From: a virus
Virus record (IMG/VR): IMGVR_UViG_3300018906_000018
Coordinates: 1 to 35,431 of that record
Strand: one strand, 5' to 3'
DNA: 35,431 nucleotides
Both the position numbers and the translations under genes were made by a program. Within the stretch, counting starts at the first letter, position 1. The number at the start of each line of letters is the position of its first letter. This document shows, piece by piece, positions 8,211-16,211 of this stretch. Under the pieces are notes generated by a model that saw only the letters and a list, made by a program, of their open reading frames with translations, was not told where the DNA came from and did not search any database.

Positions 8211-8459
8211 ATGACCGTTATTAATATTCCGACTTACAAACATTCAACACATCTATTAAATAAAAAAATCGGTTTAAAAATTCGGCTTGCGAGAATTGCA
8301 AATGATATGACACAAGCAAGATTAGCGCAAATAATTCAAGTCTCACCTCGTACTGTTTCTTTTTATGAAACAGGGACAAATGCAATAGACGCCACTACAC
8401 TTTTTAAATTAGCAACTGCATTAAATCAATCGGTTGATTATTTTACACCTTACGATTAA
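8211..8459 (+). CDS. XRE-family helix-turn-helix regulator, 82 aa
   Basis: Compact DNA-binding protein with a Cro/CI-type HTH at about residues 26-62 (RLARIANDMTQARLAQIIQV, then SPRTVSFYETG). The final VDYFTPYD is typical of single-domain XRE regulators. The open frame extends back to a GTG at 8121, but an extended -10 at 8175-8183 lies inside that extension, so I choose ATG 8211. It is divergent from the portal-like gene and heads a rightward island. It is the only candidate repressor in the window. Whether it controls phage development or only the island cannot be told. Confidence 0.85.
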   Translation: MTVINIPTYKHSTHLLNKKIGLKIRLARIANDMTQARLAQIIQVSPRTVSFYETGTNAIDATTLFKLATALNQSVDYFTPYD

Positions 8460-8510
8460 CCATTTAAGTTCCAATTGTTATCTAGGCGTAAATCAATGTA
8501 ATGAAATTAT

Positions 8511-8518
8511 GGTATAAT
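8511..8518 (+). promoter_or_regulatory. extended -10 promoter of the coiled-coil gene
   Basis: TGGTATAAT fits TG-N-TATAAT, 36 bases before the ATG at 8554. There is no clear -35. It is the second extended -10 promoter in the island, and I saw none like it in the leftward structural operons. Confidence 0.5.
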
Positions 8519-8553
8519 TATTTGTTATTTCGATTAAACTTTCAGCAAATTTT

Positions 8554-8928
8554 ATGACAACATCAGACGCAATTAAGTCCCTCTCAACAATCCTCACTGA
8601 AACTACCGAATTAATCCGGGTAACATTAGAAGCTGATAAAGTTACAGACGCTGAACGTGAAACAAAGCTACAAGAGGCAGAAGGTAAGTTACAGCAATTA
8701 ACAGCCGAACTTACTGCCGCTACTAATCAACTCATTGAAGCGAAGTCGAAAGACGGATTAACTACTCAAAGCTTGACATCATTAGGGGCATCATTCCAAG
8801 AATCAATTCGTGCCTTAATCGTTACTGCTCAAAATACAGCACCACCGGGGACGCCAACAGCAGACGAAGCGGCACAACCCGCCCCAACTAACACAGTGAC
8901 CGAGACGGGTGCGGCAACGTCTTTCTAG
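8554..8928 (+). CDS. coiled-coil protein, 124 aa, unknown
   Basis: Residues about 10-75 form a long coiled coil (LEADKVTDAERETKLQEAEG and LQQLTAELTAATNQLIEAKS show the hydrophobic heptads). The last 30 residues are Pro/Thr/Ala-rich and disordered. It has no signal peptide or membrane segment. It has its own extended -10 promoter and a strong terminator at 8971-8995, so it may be monocistronic. Function unknown. It is the middle gene of a rightward island inserted between leftward terminase and portal genes. Confidence 0.7.
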   Translation: MTTSDAIKSLSTILTETTELIRVTLEADKVTDAERETKLQEAEGKLQQLTAELTAATNQLIEAKSKDGLTTQSLTSLGASFQESIRALIVTAQNTAPPGTPTADEAAQPAPTNTVTETGAATSF

Positions 8929-8970
8929 GCTATAATCTTGCTATCAATGGAGCATTGGTAATCTCTCACA

Positions 8971-8995
8971 TCCCTCAATTTCTTGAGGGATTTTT
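8971..8995 (+). terminator. intrinsic terminator between coiled-coil and permease-like genes
   Basis: Perfect 8-bp stem TCCCTCAA/TTGAGGGA with a 4-base loop and five T. The next gene starts only seven bases later, so that gene needs readthrough or a promoter inside the spacer (GGCTATAATC at about 8929-8938 is a candidate -10). Confidence 0.8.
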
Positions 8996-9001
8996 ATATA
9001 A

Positions 9002-9376
9002 ATGTCAAAATTTAACGATCGCTTTGCACGAATCAGCAGAAAAGTTACCGACTGGTTAGGATCTCCAACGGCATTGATGACTAACCTTGTCATATTGCTT
9101 GTATGGATAATCAGTGGATTTATTCTTGGATTCAGCAACACTCACCAATTACTGATAAACACATTTACTACTATCTATACTTGGTTAGTTTCGGGCGCGT
9201 TGCTATATACCCAAAACAGGGACTCAAAAGCAATTCACTTTAAATTAAACGAATTGATCCTCAACGATAGAAATGCACGTAATAAATTATTAGCGATTGA
9301 GGAAGATACAGAAGACGCGATAAAAGAAATTGGGAAGGAATTTAAAGAAATTAAAAAATCATCCGATGATCTTTAA
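9002..9376 (+). CDS. low-affinity iron permease-like membrane protein, 124 aa
   Basis: Matches by eye the bacterial low-affinity iron permease family (Pfam Iron_permease type). It has a short basic N-terminus (FNDRFARISRKVTDWLGSPT), TM1 at about 25-44 and TM2 at about 50-69. The family-typical TQNRDSKAIHFKLNEL segment follows, then an acidic helical tail ending in a GKEFKEIKKSSDDL stretch. Length is normal for the small bacterial members, whose transport role is little tested. It is the third gene of the rightward island and converges with the 112-aa gene ending at 9402. A phage copy is unusual; a moron that alters host metal uptake is one idea. Its two-TM shape could also mimic a holin, though the conserved QNRD block argues for the permease family. 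Confidence 0.8.
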   Translation: MSKFNDRFARISRKVTDWLGSPTALMTNLVILLVWIISGFILGFSNTHQLLINTFTTIYTWLVSGALLYTQNRDSKAIHFKLNELILNDRNARNKLLAIEEDTEDAIKEIGKEFKEIKKSSDDL

Positions 9377-9381
9377 TTTTA

Positions 9382-9392
9382 TTTGATTGTCA
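9382..9392. repeat. gene-end element TTTGATTGTCA, copy 1
   Basis: An 11-bp word found exactly as TTTGATWGTCA at 9382, 12546 and 28682, and in reverse at 27676 and 10325. This copy lies about ten bases past the stop codon of the leftward gene ending at 9402. Confidence 0.5.
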
Positions 9393-9401
9393 TGTCAAAA
9401 A

Positions 9402-9740
9402 TTATTTTTGTCTGGATGCTAATGCTTTTATAGATTCTTCCCACGCATCTTTGCTATAAATAGTTTGAATACGATACTCACAAGCTGGATCGATTTGTAT
9501 AGGCACACCAGCAAATTCTGCAATTCTATTTATACGTCCTAGGTTATAAACATTTTGTCTGTTTGAAAATGCTAAACAAAATCCTATATATGTCCCGTAT
9601 CCAAGTAGAAGATAACTTGGTTTTTTACCGTATTTATTTTGAAAATCACAAATAACGTTATAGACTTTATTAAGAATATTCGGATCTATTGTGTATCCGA
9701 ATGGTTGAACGTCGATAACGTTAGAATTTTTAGTATCCAT
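9402..9740 (-). CDS. hypothetical protein, 112 aa
   Basis: An alpha/beta protein with the pattern KKPSYLLLGYGTYIGF, then AGVPIQIDPACEYRIQTIY. It recalls small phage-encoded proteins in which a 'G-I/V-P' strand ends the fold; these have no established role. It is the last gene of the leftward terminase operon, 33 bases after TerL. A TTTGATTGTCA element (9382-9392) lies just past its stop. No catalytic motif is visible. Confidence 0.65.
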   Translation of the reverse strand: MDTKNSNVIDVQPFGYTIDPNILNKVYNVICDFQNKYGKKPSYLLLGYGTYIGFCLAFSNRQNVYNLGRINRIAEFAGVPIQIDPACEYRIQTIYSKDAWEESIKALASRQK

Positions 9741-9773
9741 TTAATTTAAAAAAATAAACAATAATAATTATAT

Positions 9774-11291
9774 CTAATAACTAGCAGTTGAGAGTGGTTG
9801 TCTCGCTCTGAGTCCCGACAACATTTTTTCCCATCCGTCTGCTAAGTCGTCGTGAGAAGTTGATCCAAATTCTGTGATCTGAGTAATCAATTCTCCCATG
9901 TTTCGCCCATAGATATTAAATACGTGCTGGCGATTTTCGAGGATACCAGACACACCGCGCAAGCGCATCAATTTATCGGGGATACTTGGGACAGCTTTCA
10001 CACGCCAATTGTATAAATTATTAGCGGCAACATAATCATAATAGTCACCTTTAAAACTGAGCTGATAGGCGTTGCTCTCAAAGCATATTTCCATAAACGG
10101 GCATAGATGTGACCACGTTTCATATAGGTTTTCAATCGCTTCTAGCTTTTTCATATTTCCCATTAGACGACCTTTCCAAACATCAATGGTATAAAAAGTT
10201 GTTCGTCTGTTCGTCGTTACCATCCCCCCTAGTACAAACGTCGTGTAATCGTTTTTTTGTTTGACACCTGCTGATAGGTCACAACCCAAAACGAGTATGT
10301 CCATTTCAGCAGGTATTTGATTTTTGACTATCAAATGCATCCCGATTGCTTGAGTTGAAATAGCGATCACTTTATTTTGATATTGGAATGAAAAAGTTTC
10401 AGGTTCACTTTCTCGAATACCTTTTAAGAATTCCAACGACTGACCGGGGGACTTATCATCTACGGGTTCCCAGTAGCTTATCTCTTCGCCTTGTTCATTG
10501 TGAATAATGGCACTTTCTCTAATGACTTTCCATCCGTTTTCAGGGGTTGTCTCTGTACAATAAAAGTCGTTTGCCGTCATCTGTGTCCCTAAAACAACGG
10601 CGCGTGAACCCTCAAATCGTGTTGGCTTGATAACGTTCCGCCAATTGCTCACCATTTGATCGCGTATGTCAGGATTACTGATCGAAGCCGGGGACTTAAT
10701 TAAATCGTCTAGTATTAACAAATGACTCCGCTTACCTGCGGTGTTTCCGACGAGTCCCGCCGCCGCAATGGTGTATGGTTCGTCAGCACGAGGTAAACCC
10801 GCATGAGCAAAGTCGATCTCCCATAATTCCTTTGCCCAGTTTTCCCCCGGCTTAACCCACGGGAAAACTTGACGATATGCCGGAGACTGAATCAAACGCT
10901 GGATTTGTTGGGATTTCTGTCGAGCGGTTTTAAGTTCGTGGGATATGTAAAGGACTTTGAGCGCAAGTAAGATTTCAGGCGAGGAATGCACCCCAATATT
11001 CCAAGCAACCCATTCAATTAAAAACGTTGATTTACTGCTTCCCCGTGGCGCTAAAAGTAGTGTATCTTGCCCAGCAATCCCGTGCAAACATTTACTGTTT
11101 ATTCCGGTGTTTAGTTTTTCAATCCATCCTTTGTGATGGTTGTAGGTAATGTGATTGTTTACAAATAATCGGAATATCTCAAAATTTGTCCGGGCGGTCA
11201 CTGCAAGCATTGGAGGAGACACAAAATTAAGCGCTGTCGTGTATTCTTGCGCTTTTTTTCGTCGTGCCTTTAATACGCTTGCAGTTTTCAA
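9774..11291 (-). CDS. terL: terminase large subunit
   Basis: Packaging motor of 505 residues. Walker A is PRGSSKS (82-88) and Walker B LLILDD (191-196). The coupling segment follows with GTQM at about 235. The nuclease domain begins with VLGCDLSAG (Asp about 338) and ends with HDDLADGW (about 480-487), giving the RNase H-like acidic residues. So both ATPase and nuclease centres look intact, and length is normal. The frame begins with TTG at 11291 without a strong ribosome site, 24 bases after the small subunit, so coupling is likely. A copy of the 11-bp TTTGATWGTCA word lies inside the coding sequence at 10325-10335. Confidence 0.93.
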   Translation of the reverse strand: MKTASVLKARRKKAQEYTTALNFVSPPMLAVTARTNFEIFRLFVNNHITYNHHKGWIEKLNTGINSKCLHGIAGQDTLLLAPRGSSKSTFLIEWVAWNIGVHSSPEILLALKVLYISHELKTARQKSQQIQRLIQSPAYRQVFPWVKPGENWAKELWEIDFAHAGLPRADEPYTIAAAGLVGNTAGKRSHLLILDDLIKSPASISNPDIRDQMVSNWRNVIKPTRFEGSRAVVLGTQMTANDFYCTETTPENGWKVIRESAIIHNEQGEEISYWEPVDDKSPGQSLEFLKGIRESEPETFSFQYQNKVIAISTQAIGMHLIVKNQIPAEMDILVLGCDLSAGVKQKNDYTTFVLGGMVTTNRRTTFYTIDVWKGRLMGNMKKLEAIENLYETWSHLCPFMEICFESNAYQLSFKGDYYDYVAANNLYNWRVKAVPSIPDKLMRLRGVSGILENRQHVFNIYGRNMGELITQITEFGSTSHDDLADGWEKMLSGLRARQPLSTASY

Positions 11292-11315
11292 ATACTTATT
11301 TGTTTAGCTAATTAT

Positions 11316-11900
11316 CTAATTATCTAATTCTAATTTTTCTCGTACTTGTTCAATTATGTTCTCTACAATCGGGATGCTTTCAGGTGAATTCTTGGAGTAT
11401 GTTGCCTCAGTTTCCAAACGTAATTCTTCGAGTATTGCTTCGACTGTCGAACGATAATCAATTACTGCTTTAATTTTATTCGCTTCAGACGTTGCCGCAA
11501 TAATTCTTGCGCTGAAGTTGCTGATTATCGTTCCTAAGTCTTTTGTTGAAATAGGATTTTCGTCATCTTGACTTAGGCTTCTACGATTGAATTCTAAAAT
11601 CAATTGATTGAGTGACGTATGCATTAATCCGACCAATGCCGTCAACAAGGACTCAGGCAACAAACCCGAATAATCAGCGTTGATGTCGTTAATTCGTTCG
11701 GCTTCTATTCCGACTTTAAATTGAACGCTTTTTGTCCAATTTCTAACGGTGGGAAGGCTAAATGATTCCCCCATCGCTTCTAATTCTTGCATTATTGCAG
11801 TTGTACTTGAACCCGCTCGGACTTGATAGATCAATCGTTTTCGATCTTCTTTTCGTTCGGGTGCAGATAAAAATTGTTCAACTACCATTACTCTGCCCAT
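11316..11900 (-). CDS. terS: terminase small subunit
   Basis: 194 aa. The N-terminal part carries a helix-turn-helix-like segment (VRAGSSTTAIMQELEAM, then FSLPTVRNWTKSVQFK), as expected for pac-site recognition. The middle is a long helical region for oligomerisation (about residues 70-150). The C-terminus is acidic and helical. It lies directly upstream of TerL, the usual order. The assignment depends on position, size and the HTH; I see no family-specific signature. A second Met at residue 5 could be the true start. Confidence 0.75.
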   Translation of the reverse strand: MGRVMVVEQFLSAPERKEDRKRLIYQVRAGSSTTAIMQELEAMGESFSLPTVRNWTKSVQFKVGIEAERINDINADYSGLLPESLLTALVGLMHTSLNQLILEFNRRSLSQDDENPISTKDLGTIISNFSARIIAATSEANKIKAVIDYRSTVEAILEELRLETEATYSKNSPESIPIVENIIEQVREKLELDN

Positions 11901-11912
11901 TTCATAAATCCT

Positions 11913-12515
11913 TTATCGTTTGAATCCTGACATCGCAAGGTTAGCCGCTTGAGATCTTTGATTGGTTTGATTTAAAAACTCAGCCGTCTGCATATCCTTT
12001 TGATTCTGCAATTGTGCAGCTAATCTTCCGGTTTCAGCTCCTTGGCGTGTAGTCTCAAGTGTCTGAGTCCCTTCTATTTGTTGACCTTGTAGACCGTATG
12101 TATTTGTATAGTCAACTTGTTTGTTTTCAAGTCCAAACTGTTGGGTACGAGTAGCTTCACGATCTCTAAATCCAAAATCTTGTTCGCCTTGCTGGGCATT
12201 GATGCCTAACTGAAATTGCGCCATATCTTTTGCAAGGTCTTGTGCGCTTTTAGCGGTTGATAAAAAATCACCTGTAGAAGCGTTAACTGAACCCGCCGAT
12301 CCAGAACTTCCACCGCTACCGTTCGCATTACTTGATCGACCTAACGACGATGATGGTAAATAAACGTTCCCATTAATTGATATAGGCGTATTAGTATCGT
12401 CGGCTTGTTTTTGGGCTAATTGATTTCTTGACGCTTGTGTTGCCGCCTGCTGAAGGGACTTATTAAAATCCTCTTCTGATTGGTATGATGTGTAACCCAT
12501 TCCTGTAGTAGGCAT
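11913..12515 (-). CDS. Gln/Ser/Gly-rich putative internal virion protein, 200 aa
   Basis: Low-complexity protein with a Ser/Gly/Asn linker at about residues 57-80. It is flanked by Gln- and Ala-rich helical parts (LQQAATQASRNQLAQKQ; QDLAKDMAQFQLGINAQQ). The C-terminal half has repeated short Q-T-L-E/Q-x-R-Q-like patterns and ends in AANLAMSGFKR. It is 12 bases upstream of TerS. Composition resembles podovirus ejection proteins or scaffold-like helpers, which is an inference only. It forms a pair with the next gene upstream. Confidence 0.65.
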   Translation of the reverse strand: MPTTGMGYTSYQSEEDFNKSLQQAATQASRNQLAQKQADDTNTPISINGNVYLPSSSLGRSSNANGSGGSSGSAGSVNASTGDFLSTAKSAQDLAKDMAQFQLGINAQQGEQDFGFRDREATRTQQFGLENKQVDYTNTYGLQGQQIEGTQTLETTRQGAETGRLAAQLQNQKDMQTAEFLNQTNQRSQAANLAMSGFKR

Positions 12516-12545
12516 AATTAAAAGGTCTCTAATATATAATAATTA

Positions 12546-12556
12546 TTTGATTGTCA
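12546..12556. repeat. gene-end element TTTGATTGTCA, copy 2
   Basis: Identical to copy 1 (9382-9392). It lies two bases beyond the stop of the leftward gene ending at 12559. Confidence 0.5.
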
Positions 12557-12558
12557 TA

Positions 12559-13221
12559 TTACCAATATTGATGCCTACCCCCACCGCCGCCGCTATTGCT
12601 AAGGATAGACCCCAACGCGCCGTACTGAGCCGCCTGAATTGCCGCTGCCGCTTGTGTTGCTGCCACGTCTTTTTGTGCTTGTGCTTGAGTTGCGGCTAAT
12701 GCTTGTGCTGATACGTTTTGTTGAGCGTTCAATTGTTGAGTATTAGCTGTATCAATTAACGATTGACGCTGTTGCAATCCTGCTTGTGTTGCTCGATCAG
12801 CTTCATCTTTCTGCCGCTGAATAGCTGCATTCATTTGATTTACTTTGTTAGCAGTGCCTGGGTCATTCATTGAAGCTACAGACGATCCACCAGTTAAAGG
12901 CGAATATCCCCGATTGTTTCCACTCAAAGGGGAAAGCATATCAATTTGATTATTCATGCGTCCCTGTTCTGATTGGGACGCTTGCAGTTGAGCCGTTGCC
13001 GCTTGAGTTGCCGCCTTTTGAGCTGTACTCGCTTGACCTGCGAAACTTGTTAGGTCTTTTGAAGCGGCAACGCTTTGCTGAAGGGACGCATCTCCTGCGC
13101 CTAATGCTTGTTGCAATGCGTTTTGTGGATTCTCTGCAACTGCCTCTTTAACAGTTGACTTTAATTCCTTGATCGTCATCACCGGATCGTTAACAGATGG
13201 ACTCGCGTATGAAGCAGGCAT
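12559..13221 (-). CDS. Ala/Gln-rich putative internal virion protein, 220 aa
   Basis: Almost entirely helical Ala/Gln-rich protein with long runs such as AATQAATAQLQASQSEQ and AQAQKDVAATQAAAAIQAAQ. A Gly-rich segment and RHQYW end the protein. The N-terminus (MPASYASPSVNDPVMTIKEL) is more complex. No membrane helix or enzyme signature is seen. It is the second gene of the leftward terminase operon and is preceded by a promoter candidate at 13346-13351. Together with the two other Q/A-rich proteins it may make an internal core. The same family of repeats could also arise as packaging or assembly helpers. Confidence 0.65.
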   Translation of the reverse strand: MPASYASPSVNDPVMTIKELKSTVKEAVAENPQNALQQALGAGDASLQQSVAASKDLTSFAGQASTAQKAATQAATAQLQASQSEQGRMNNQIDMLSPLSGNNRGYSPLTGGSSVASMNDPGTANKVNQMNAAIQRQKDEADRATQAGLQQRQSLIDTANTQQLNAQQNVSAQALAATQAQAQKDVAATQAAAAIQAAQYGALGSILSNSGGGGGRHQYW

Positions 13222-13391
13222 ATGTTTTCAACCAATAGACTTTTAAATGGATTTTGGATTTTTAGTCCAGAAAAATTAGAGAGCCTTCCAAAATTTTCAT
13301 ATTTTTGTCAATAGGGGAAAAAAAGGTTTTTTGATAGGTCTATCTATTATAATAGGAAATACTTATATCAATATATCTTATGCAGACATGA
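13222..13391. promoter_or_regulatory. intergenic leader with leftward promoter candidate
   Basis: A 170-bp AT-rich stretch without a gene. A TATAATAGATAG element on the leftward strand (13346-13351 for the hexamer) overlaps a GATAG/CTATC inverted repeat (13333-13344) that could be an operator. The -35 (TTGATA, 14-bp spacer) is poorly spaced. The leader to the ATG at 13221 would be about 120 nt. Confidence 0.4.
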
Positions 13392-13742
13392 TTAATCATT
13401 GGTTACTTCAATGGTAATCTTTATGTTGATTTCTTTAATAGTTGTGTTTTTCTTTTGAGATGACGCTTCGCCCTTACGTTTTAGTATGTCTGTAATCTCT
13501 TGAAAAGTCCCGTTTTTCATCATGTCTGCAACAGTCGGTATCGATTGAATAACATTAGGATTCTGTTGCATAGATGCGTTGGGAATGTCTGCATTAGGTT
13601 GCATATTTACATTAGATGCTTGATGCATTTCGTTTGCATATTTTGCTTGCATCTGTTGTTCATATGTAGGAATCATTGGAGATTCAGCACCGTTATTGCT
13701 AGTATTCCAATATTGATAATCAGATTGATGTCCGTTCGACAT
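13392..13742 (-). CDS. hypothetical Asn/Gln/Met-rich protein, 116 aa
   Basis: I choose ATG 13742 (MSNGHQSDYQYW) over the longer frame from 13775, which would overlap the divergent gene starting at 13763. The first 80 residues are Asn-, Gln- and Met-rich and disordered. The last 35 are lysine-rich and beta (KEINIKITIEVTND). The function is unknown. It is the first gene of the leftward block and diverges from the tail cluster across only 20 bases, so their promoters must overlap coding sequence. Confidence 0.6.
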   Translation of the reverse strand: MSNGHQSDYQYWNTSNNGAESPMIPTYEQQMQAKYANEMHQASNVNMQPNADIPNASMQQNPNVIQSIPTVADMMKNGTFQEITDILKRKGEASSQKKNTTIKEINIKITIEVTND

Positions 13743-13762
13743 AGTTATTAATAGAAATAACG

Positions 13763-14059
13763 ATGAGTATACCACAATTAAAATGCACTTGTCCCGACTT
13801 TAGTGGGGTGCAGTTAGCTAATCCTTTCGGTGCATCTATTTCTAGGCAAGTCGAACGCACATGGTCGGCAGGTCAAATTACTCGAAATGGTAAATGCAAA
13901 CATATATTCGCAGTGTTGCAAATGATGGAATCAAAGGGACAAATACCTAAACAATTAGTACCAAATGACTATCCAACTCCGCCAACTCCTAAGTATAAAC
14001 CGCAAGATTTTAGACCAATGACTAATAGAAGTGCTAGACTTGGTGATAGTTTCTATTGA
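13763..14059 (+). CDS. small protein with SWIM-like zinc motif, 98 aa
   Basis: Cys and His are arranged as CTCPDF (residues 8-13) and CKHIFAVL (45-52). This gives C-x-C-x(n)-C-x-H, the pattern of SWIM-type zinc fingers, where the C-K-H-I/L-x-A-V/L ending is typical. The C-terminal 35 residues are Pro/Arg-rich. It is the first gene of the rightward tail cluster and is six bases before the next gene. SWIM domains bind DNA or proteins. In a tail operon the role is unclear: it could be a virion component or a regulator of the cluster. Confidence 0.7.
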   Translation: MSIPQLKCTCPDFSGVQLANPFGASISRQVERTWSAGQITRNGKCKHIFAVLQMMESKGQIPKQLVPNDYPTPPTPKYKPQDFRPMTNRSARLGDSFY

Positions 14060-14065
14060 TTTAAT

Positions 14066-14488
14066 ATGCCTTCTCTTGTATTTTCTAGTGCAAAATTAAA
14101 TGTTAAAAATCGAACGCTTGATTTGACATCAGGAAATTTTTATATTCACTTAGTAACAGTAATACCAATTGTTACTAACACTACAGTTGCAGATTTAGTA
14201 TTAGCCGCAGGTGGAAATTACGCCGCTCAAACTGCAACAGGAGTAGGAATTGCAGCAGATGGAACGGGGGTCAAAGTTACGCTGGGGAATCCTGCTTGGA
14301 TGGGACTAACAACAAATAATGCAGCAACAATTAAAGGAATAGTTTTAGTCAAACAAATTGGCGATTCACCTGCAAGTACCGATCCTTTAATTGCTTATGG
14401 AGAATTAACGTCAGTATATACACCGCCTATGACTGCAACCGATTTAACAATCGTGATACCTTCAACTGGAATGTGGAAGGAAGATTAA
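14066..14488 (+). CDS. putative tail or virion protein, 140 aa
   Basis: Beta-rich, Thr/Val/Ala-heavy protein beginning MPSLVFSSAKLNVKNRTLDL. An N-terminal segment of the form 'L-D-L-x-S/T-G-x-F-Y-I-H-L-V-T' resembles phage structural proteins. Stop TAA directly abuts the next ATG (TAAATG), so translation is coupled. There is no catalytic motif or signal peptide. It lies between the SWIM-like protein and a putative receptor-binding protein, which makes a tail role likely. Confidence 0.65.
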   Translation: MPSLVFSSAKLNVKNRTLDLTSGNFYIHLVTVIPIVTNTTVADLVLAAGGNYAAQTATGVGIAADGTGVKVTLGNPAWMGLTTNNAATIKGIVLVKQIGDSPASTDPLIAYGELTSVYTPPMTATDLTIVIPSTGMWKED

Positions 14489-15706
14489 ATGATTCCGAAT
14501 CCAAATGATGAACGATTAATTTTAGCAATTAAAGAGGTAGCTGAAAATAACATTAGAAATTTAGGGGTTAACTATACTGAATGGGAATATAGATTTGGAC
14601 TTGCAATCAATGATGCCAAACAAGGAAAAGAACGAAACGGAGCTTTATATAGTGAGTACGAATATCGCTACGGGCTAGCAGTAGCCGATGTGTCCCTGTT
14701 TGTTAATCCGCGATTTAATTTGTATACTGATGTTGAATATTCGTTTGCTCAAATTGTTAATAATTTAATTCTTAGCCAATTTACAATAAAAACTGCAAAC
14801 ACAGCATCTAGTGGGCAATCGTTCGATTCACAAGTTGGACTTGTTAGCGTCCCTATAACAACGGCGTTAACTATTGATATTGCTTCTACAATAGCAAATA
14901 TAAACAATATTTTAACTGCCAATACTATCAGTAATCTTCCTGTATTTATACCAATTGCAAGTATTCAACAAACAATAACAACTGCGACCACTTCAAACAG
15001 TTTTGAAAATTTCAATGTAGATACTATTCAATTGCCTATTGCTAAATATCGTTATTCACCCCGGTTAGGTGTTAGCACACTTAATGGCAAAGTAACATCA
15101 TTAACAGATTCAATCAACGGGACAAACGGGACAAATTTAATAAATGATATCGCTGGGACTCAACCTAATTTATTAACTAATATTCTTGATAGCCAGTCGG
15201 TCGTTGAATTCGGGAACATTAATGTTGGCGAATATACTTTACTGCAAACACCAAATGTTTTAATTGAGAATACTGGTTTTTATGTGTTCGTTATAAACTT
15301 TAAAAATTTGGGAGCGACAGATGTATTTTTTGACGGTATTAATGTTAATACTTATCTTTTTTATACTGTCGGTAACGATGCAGAAGTTTTCATCGACGGA
15401 GTTGGTTATATTAACGGTACTTCAAAAGCAGTGACTTCAAACAATTGGTTAATTTTGAGTGTTTTAATTGATCCTAATATTACTAAAATCTGGTGTAATG
15501 GTGGAACACCGTCTTCTAGTTTTTCTGGATTTAAACCATTAGTAGGATTAACGATAGGGGCAAGAGCAAACGGTTTTAATCCGATTTTTTGTCATTTAGC
15601 AGAATTAATTGTTTTTCCTAAAAATTTATCAATTAGTGAACACAATGCAATCGGATTGAATTTAAAATCGATATACCCATCGCTTACTTGGAATACTCCT
15701 AATTAA
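14489..15706 (+). CDS. putative tail-fibre or receptor-binding protein with LamG-like domain, 405 aa
   Basis: Residues about 25-95 hold three related segments around YTEWEYRFGLAI, YSEYEYRYGLAV and YTDVEYSFAQIV, a short aromatic repeat. The middle (about 95-190) is Thr/Ile/Asn-rich and beta. The last about 200 residues show the strand pattern of a concanavalin/LamG jelly roll (FYVFVINFKN, IKTIWCNGG-like, GLTIGARAN, HLAELIVFPKNLS), a fold common in phage adhesins. It is inside the rightward tail cluster. Sugar binding is plausible but not shown. Confidence 0.65.
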   Translation: MIPNPNDERLILAIKEVAENNIRNLGVNYTEWEYRFGLAINDAKQGKERNGALYSEYEYRYGLAVADVSLFVNPRFNLYTDVEYSFAQIVNNLILSQFTIKTANTASSGQSFDSQVGLVSVPITTALTIDIASTIANINNILTANTISNLPVFIPIASIQQTITTATTSNSFENFNVDTIQLPIAKYRYSPRLGVSTLNGKVTSLTDSINGTNGTNLINDIAGTQPNLLTNILDSQSVVEFGNINVGEYTLLQTPNVLIENTGFYVFVINFKNLGATDVFFDGINVNTYLFYTVGNDAEVFIDGVGYINGTSKAVTSNNWLILSVLIDPNITKIWCNGGTPSSSFSGFKPLVGLTIGARANGFNPIFCHLAELIVFPKNLSISEHNAIGLNLKSIYPSLTWNTPN

Positions 15707-15708
15707 TT

Positions 15709-16209
15709 ATGTCATCCACACCAATTGCACCAAACACCAATCCTACTTTCCTTTTAAGGCGTGAAATTATTGCATCTATCAAGTTGACTAATCAAACTAA
15801 TCTAAGAGATGGTACAGCCGGGATTCCCGTCACTTGGTTCGATCCGACAGTTCAAGGATACGGCAATGGTGGATTAGTCGAAAATATCCGTATTATGCCT
15901 GCGGGGGTGAACGTTGCAAGTCAATTGTACCTATTCTATCAATTTGCATCTTTTAGTCCCTTGCGTTGGGCATTTTGGGGGGAAGTAAGCCTTCCGGCTG
16001 TGACTGCTGTACCCACCAACGCCCCCCTAACATCAGGAGGGACTTATCCTATCGAAGTTCAATTAGCGACTGCAAACGCTCTTAGTAACCCTATTGCTAA
16101 CCCAGCAAGAGCGCTTTATCTTAACCCTGATGGAGTAATTTGGGGTGCTGCACTCGGAACGGCGATTGCAGGAGGCGTTGAAGTTATATTTCAAGGCGGC
16201 TACTACTAA
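15709..16209 (+). CDS. putative virion protein, 166 aa
   Basis: Beta-rich, with many Pro, Gly, Asn and aromatic residues (YLFYQFASFSPLRWAFWG near the middle) and a Gly-Gly-Tyr-Tyr end. It begins two bases after the previous stop. No signature was recognised. Composition and position suit a small tail or fibre-associated protein. Its stop lies three bases from the converging stop of the 15-residue-repeat gene. Confidence 0.65.
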   Translation: MSSTPIAPNTNPTFLLRREIIASIKLTNQTNLRDGTAGIPVTWFDPTVQGYGNGGLVENIRIMPAGVNVASQLYLFYQFASFSPLRWAFWGEVSLPAVTAVPTNAPLTSGGTYPIEVQLATANALSNPIANPARALYLNPDGVIWGAALGTAIAGGVEVIFQGGYY

Positions 16210-16211
16210 CA

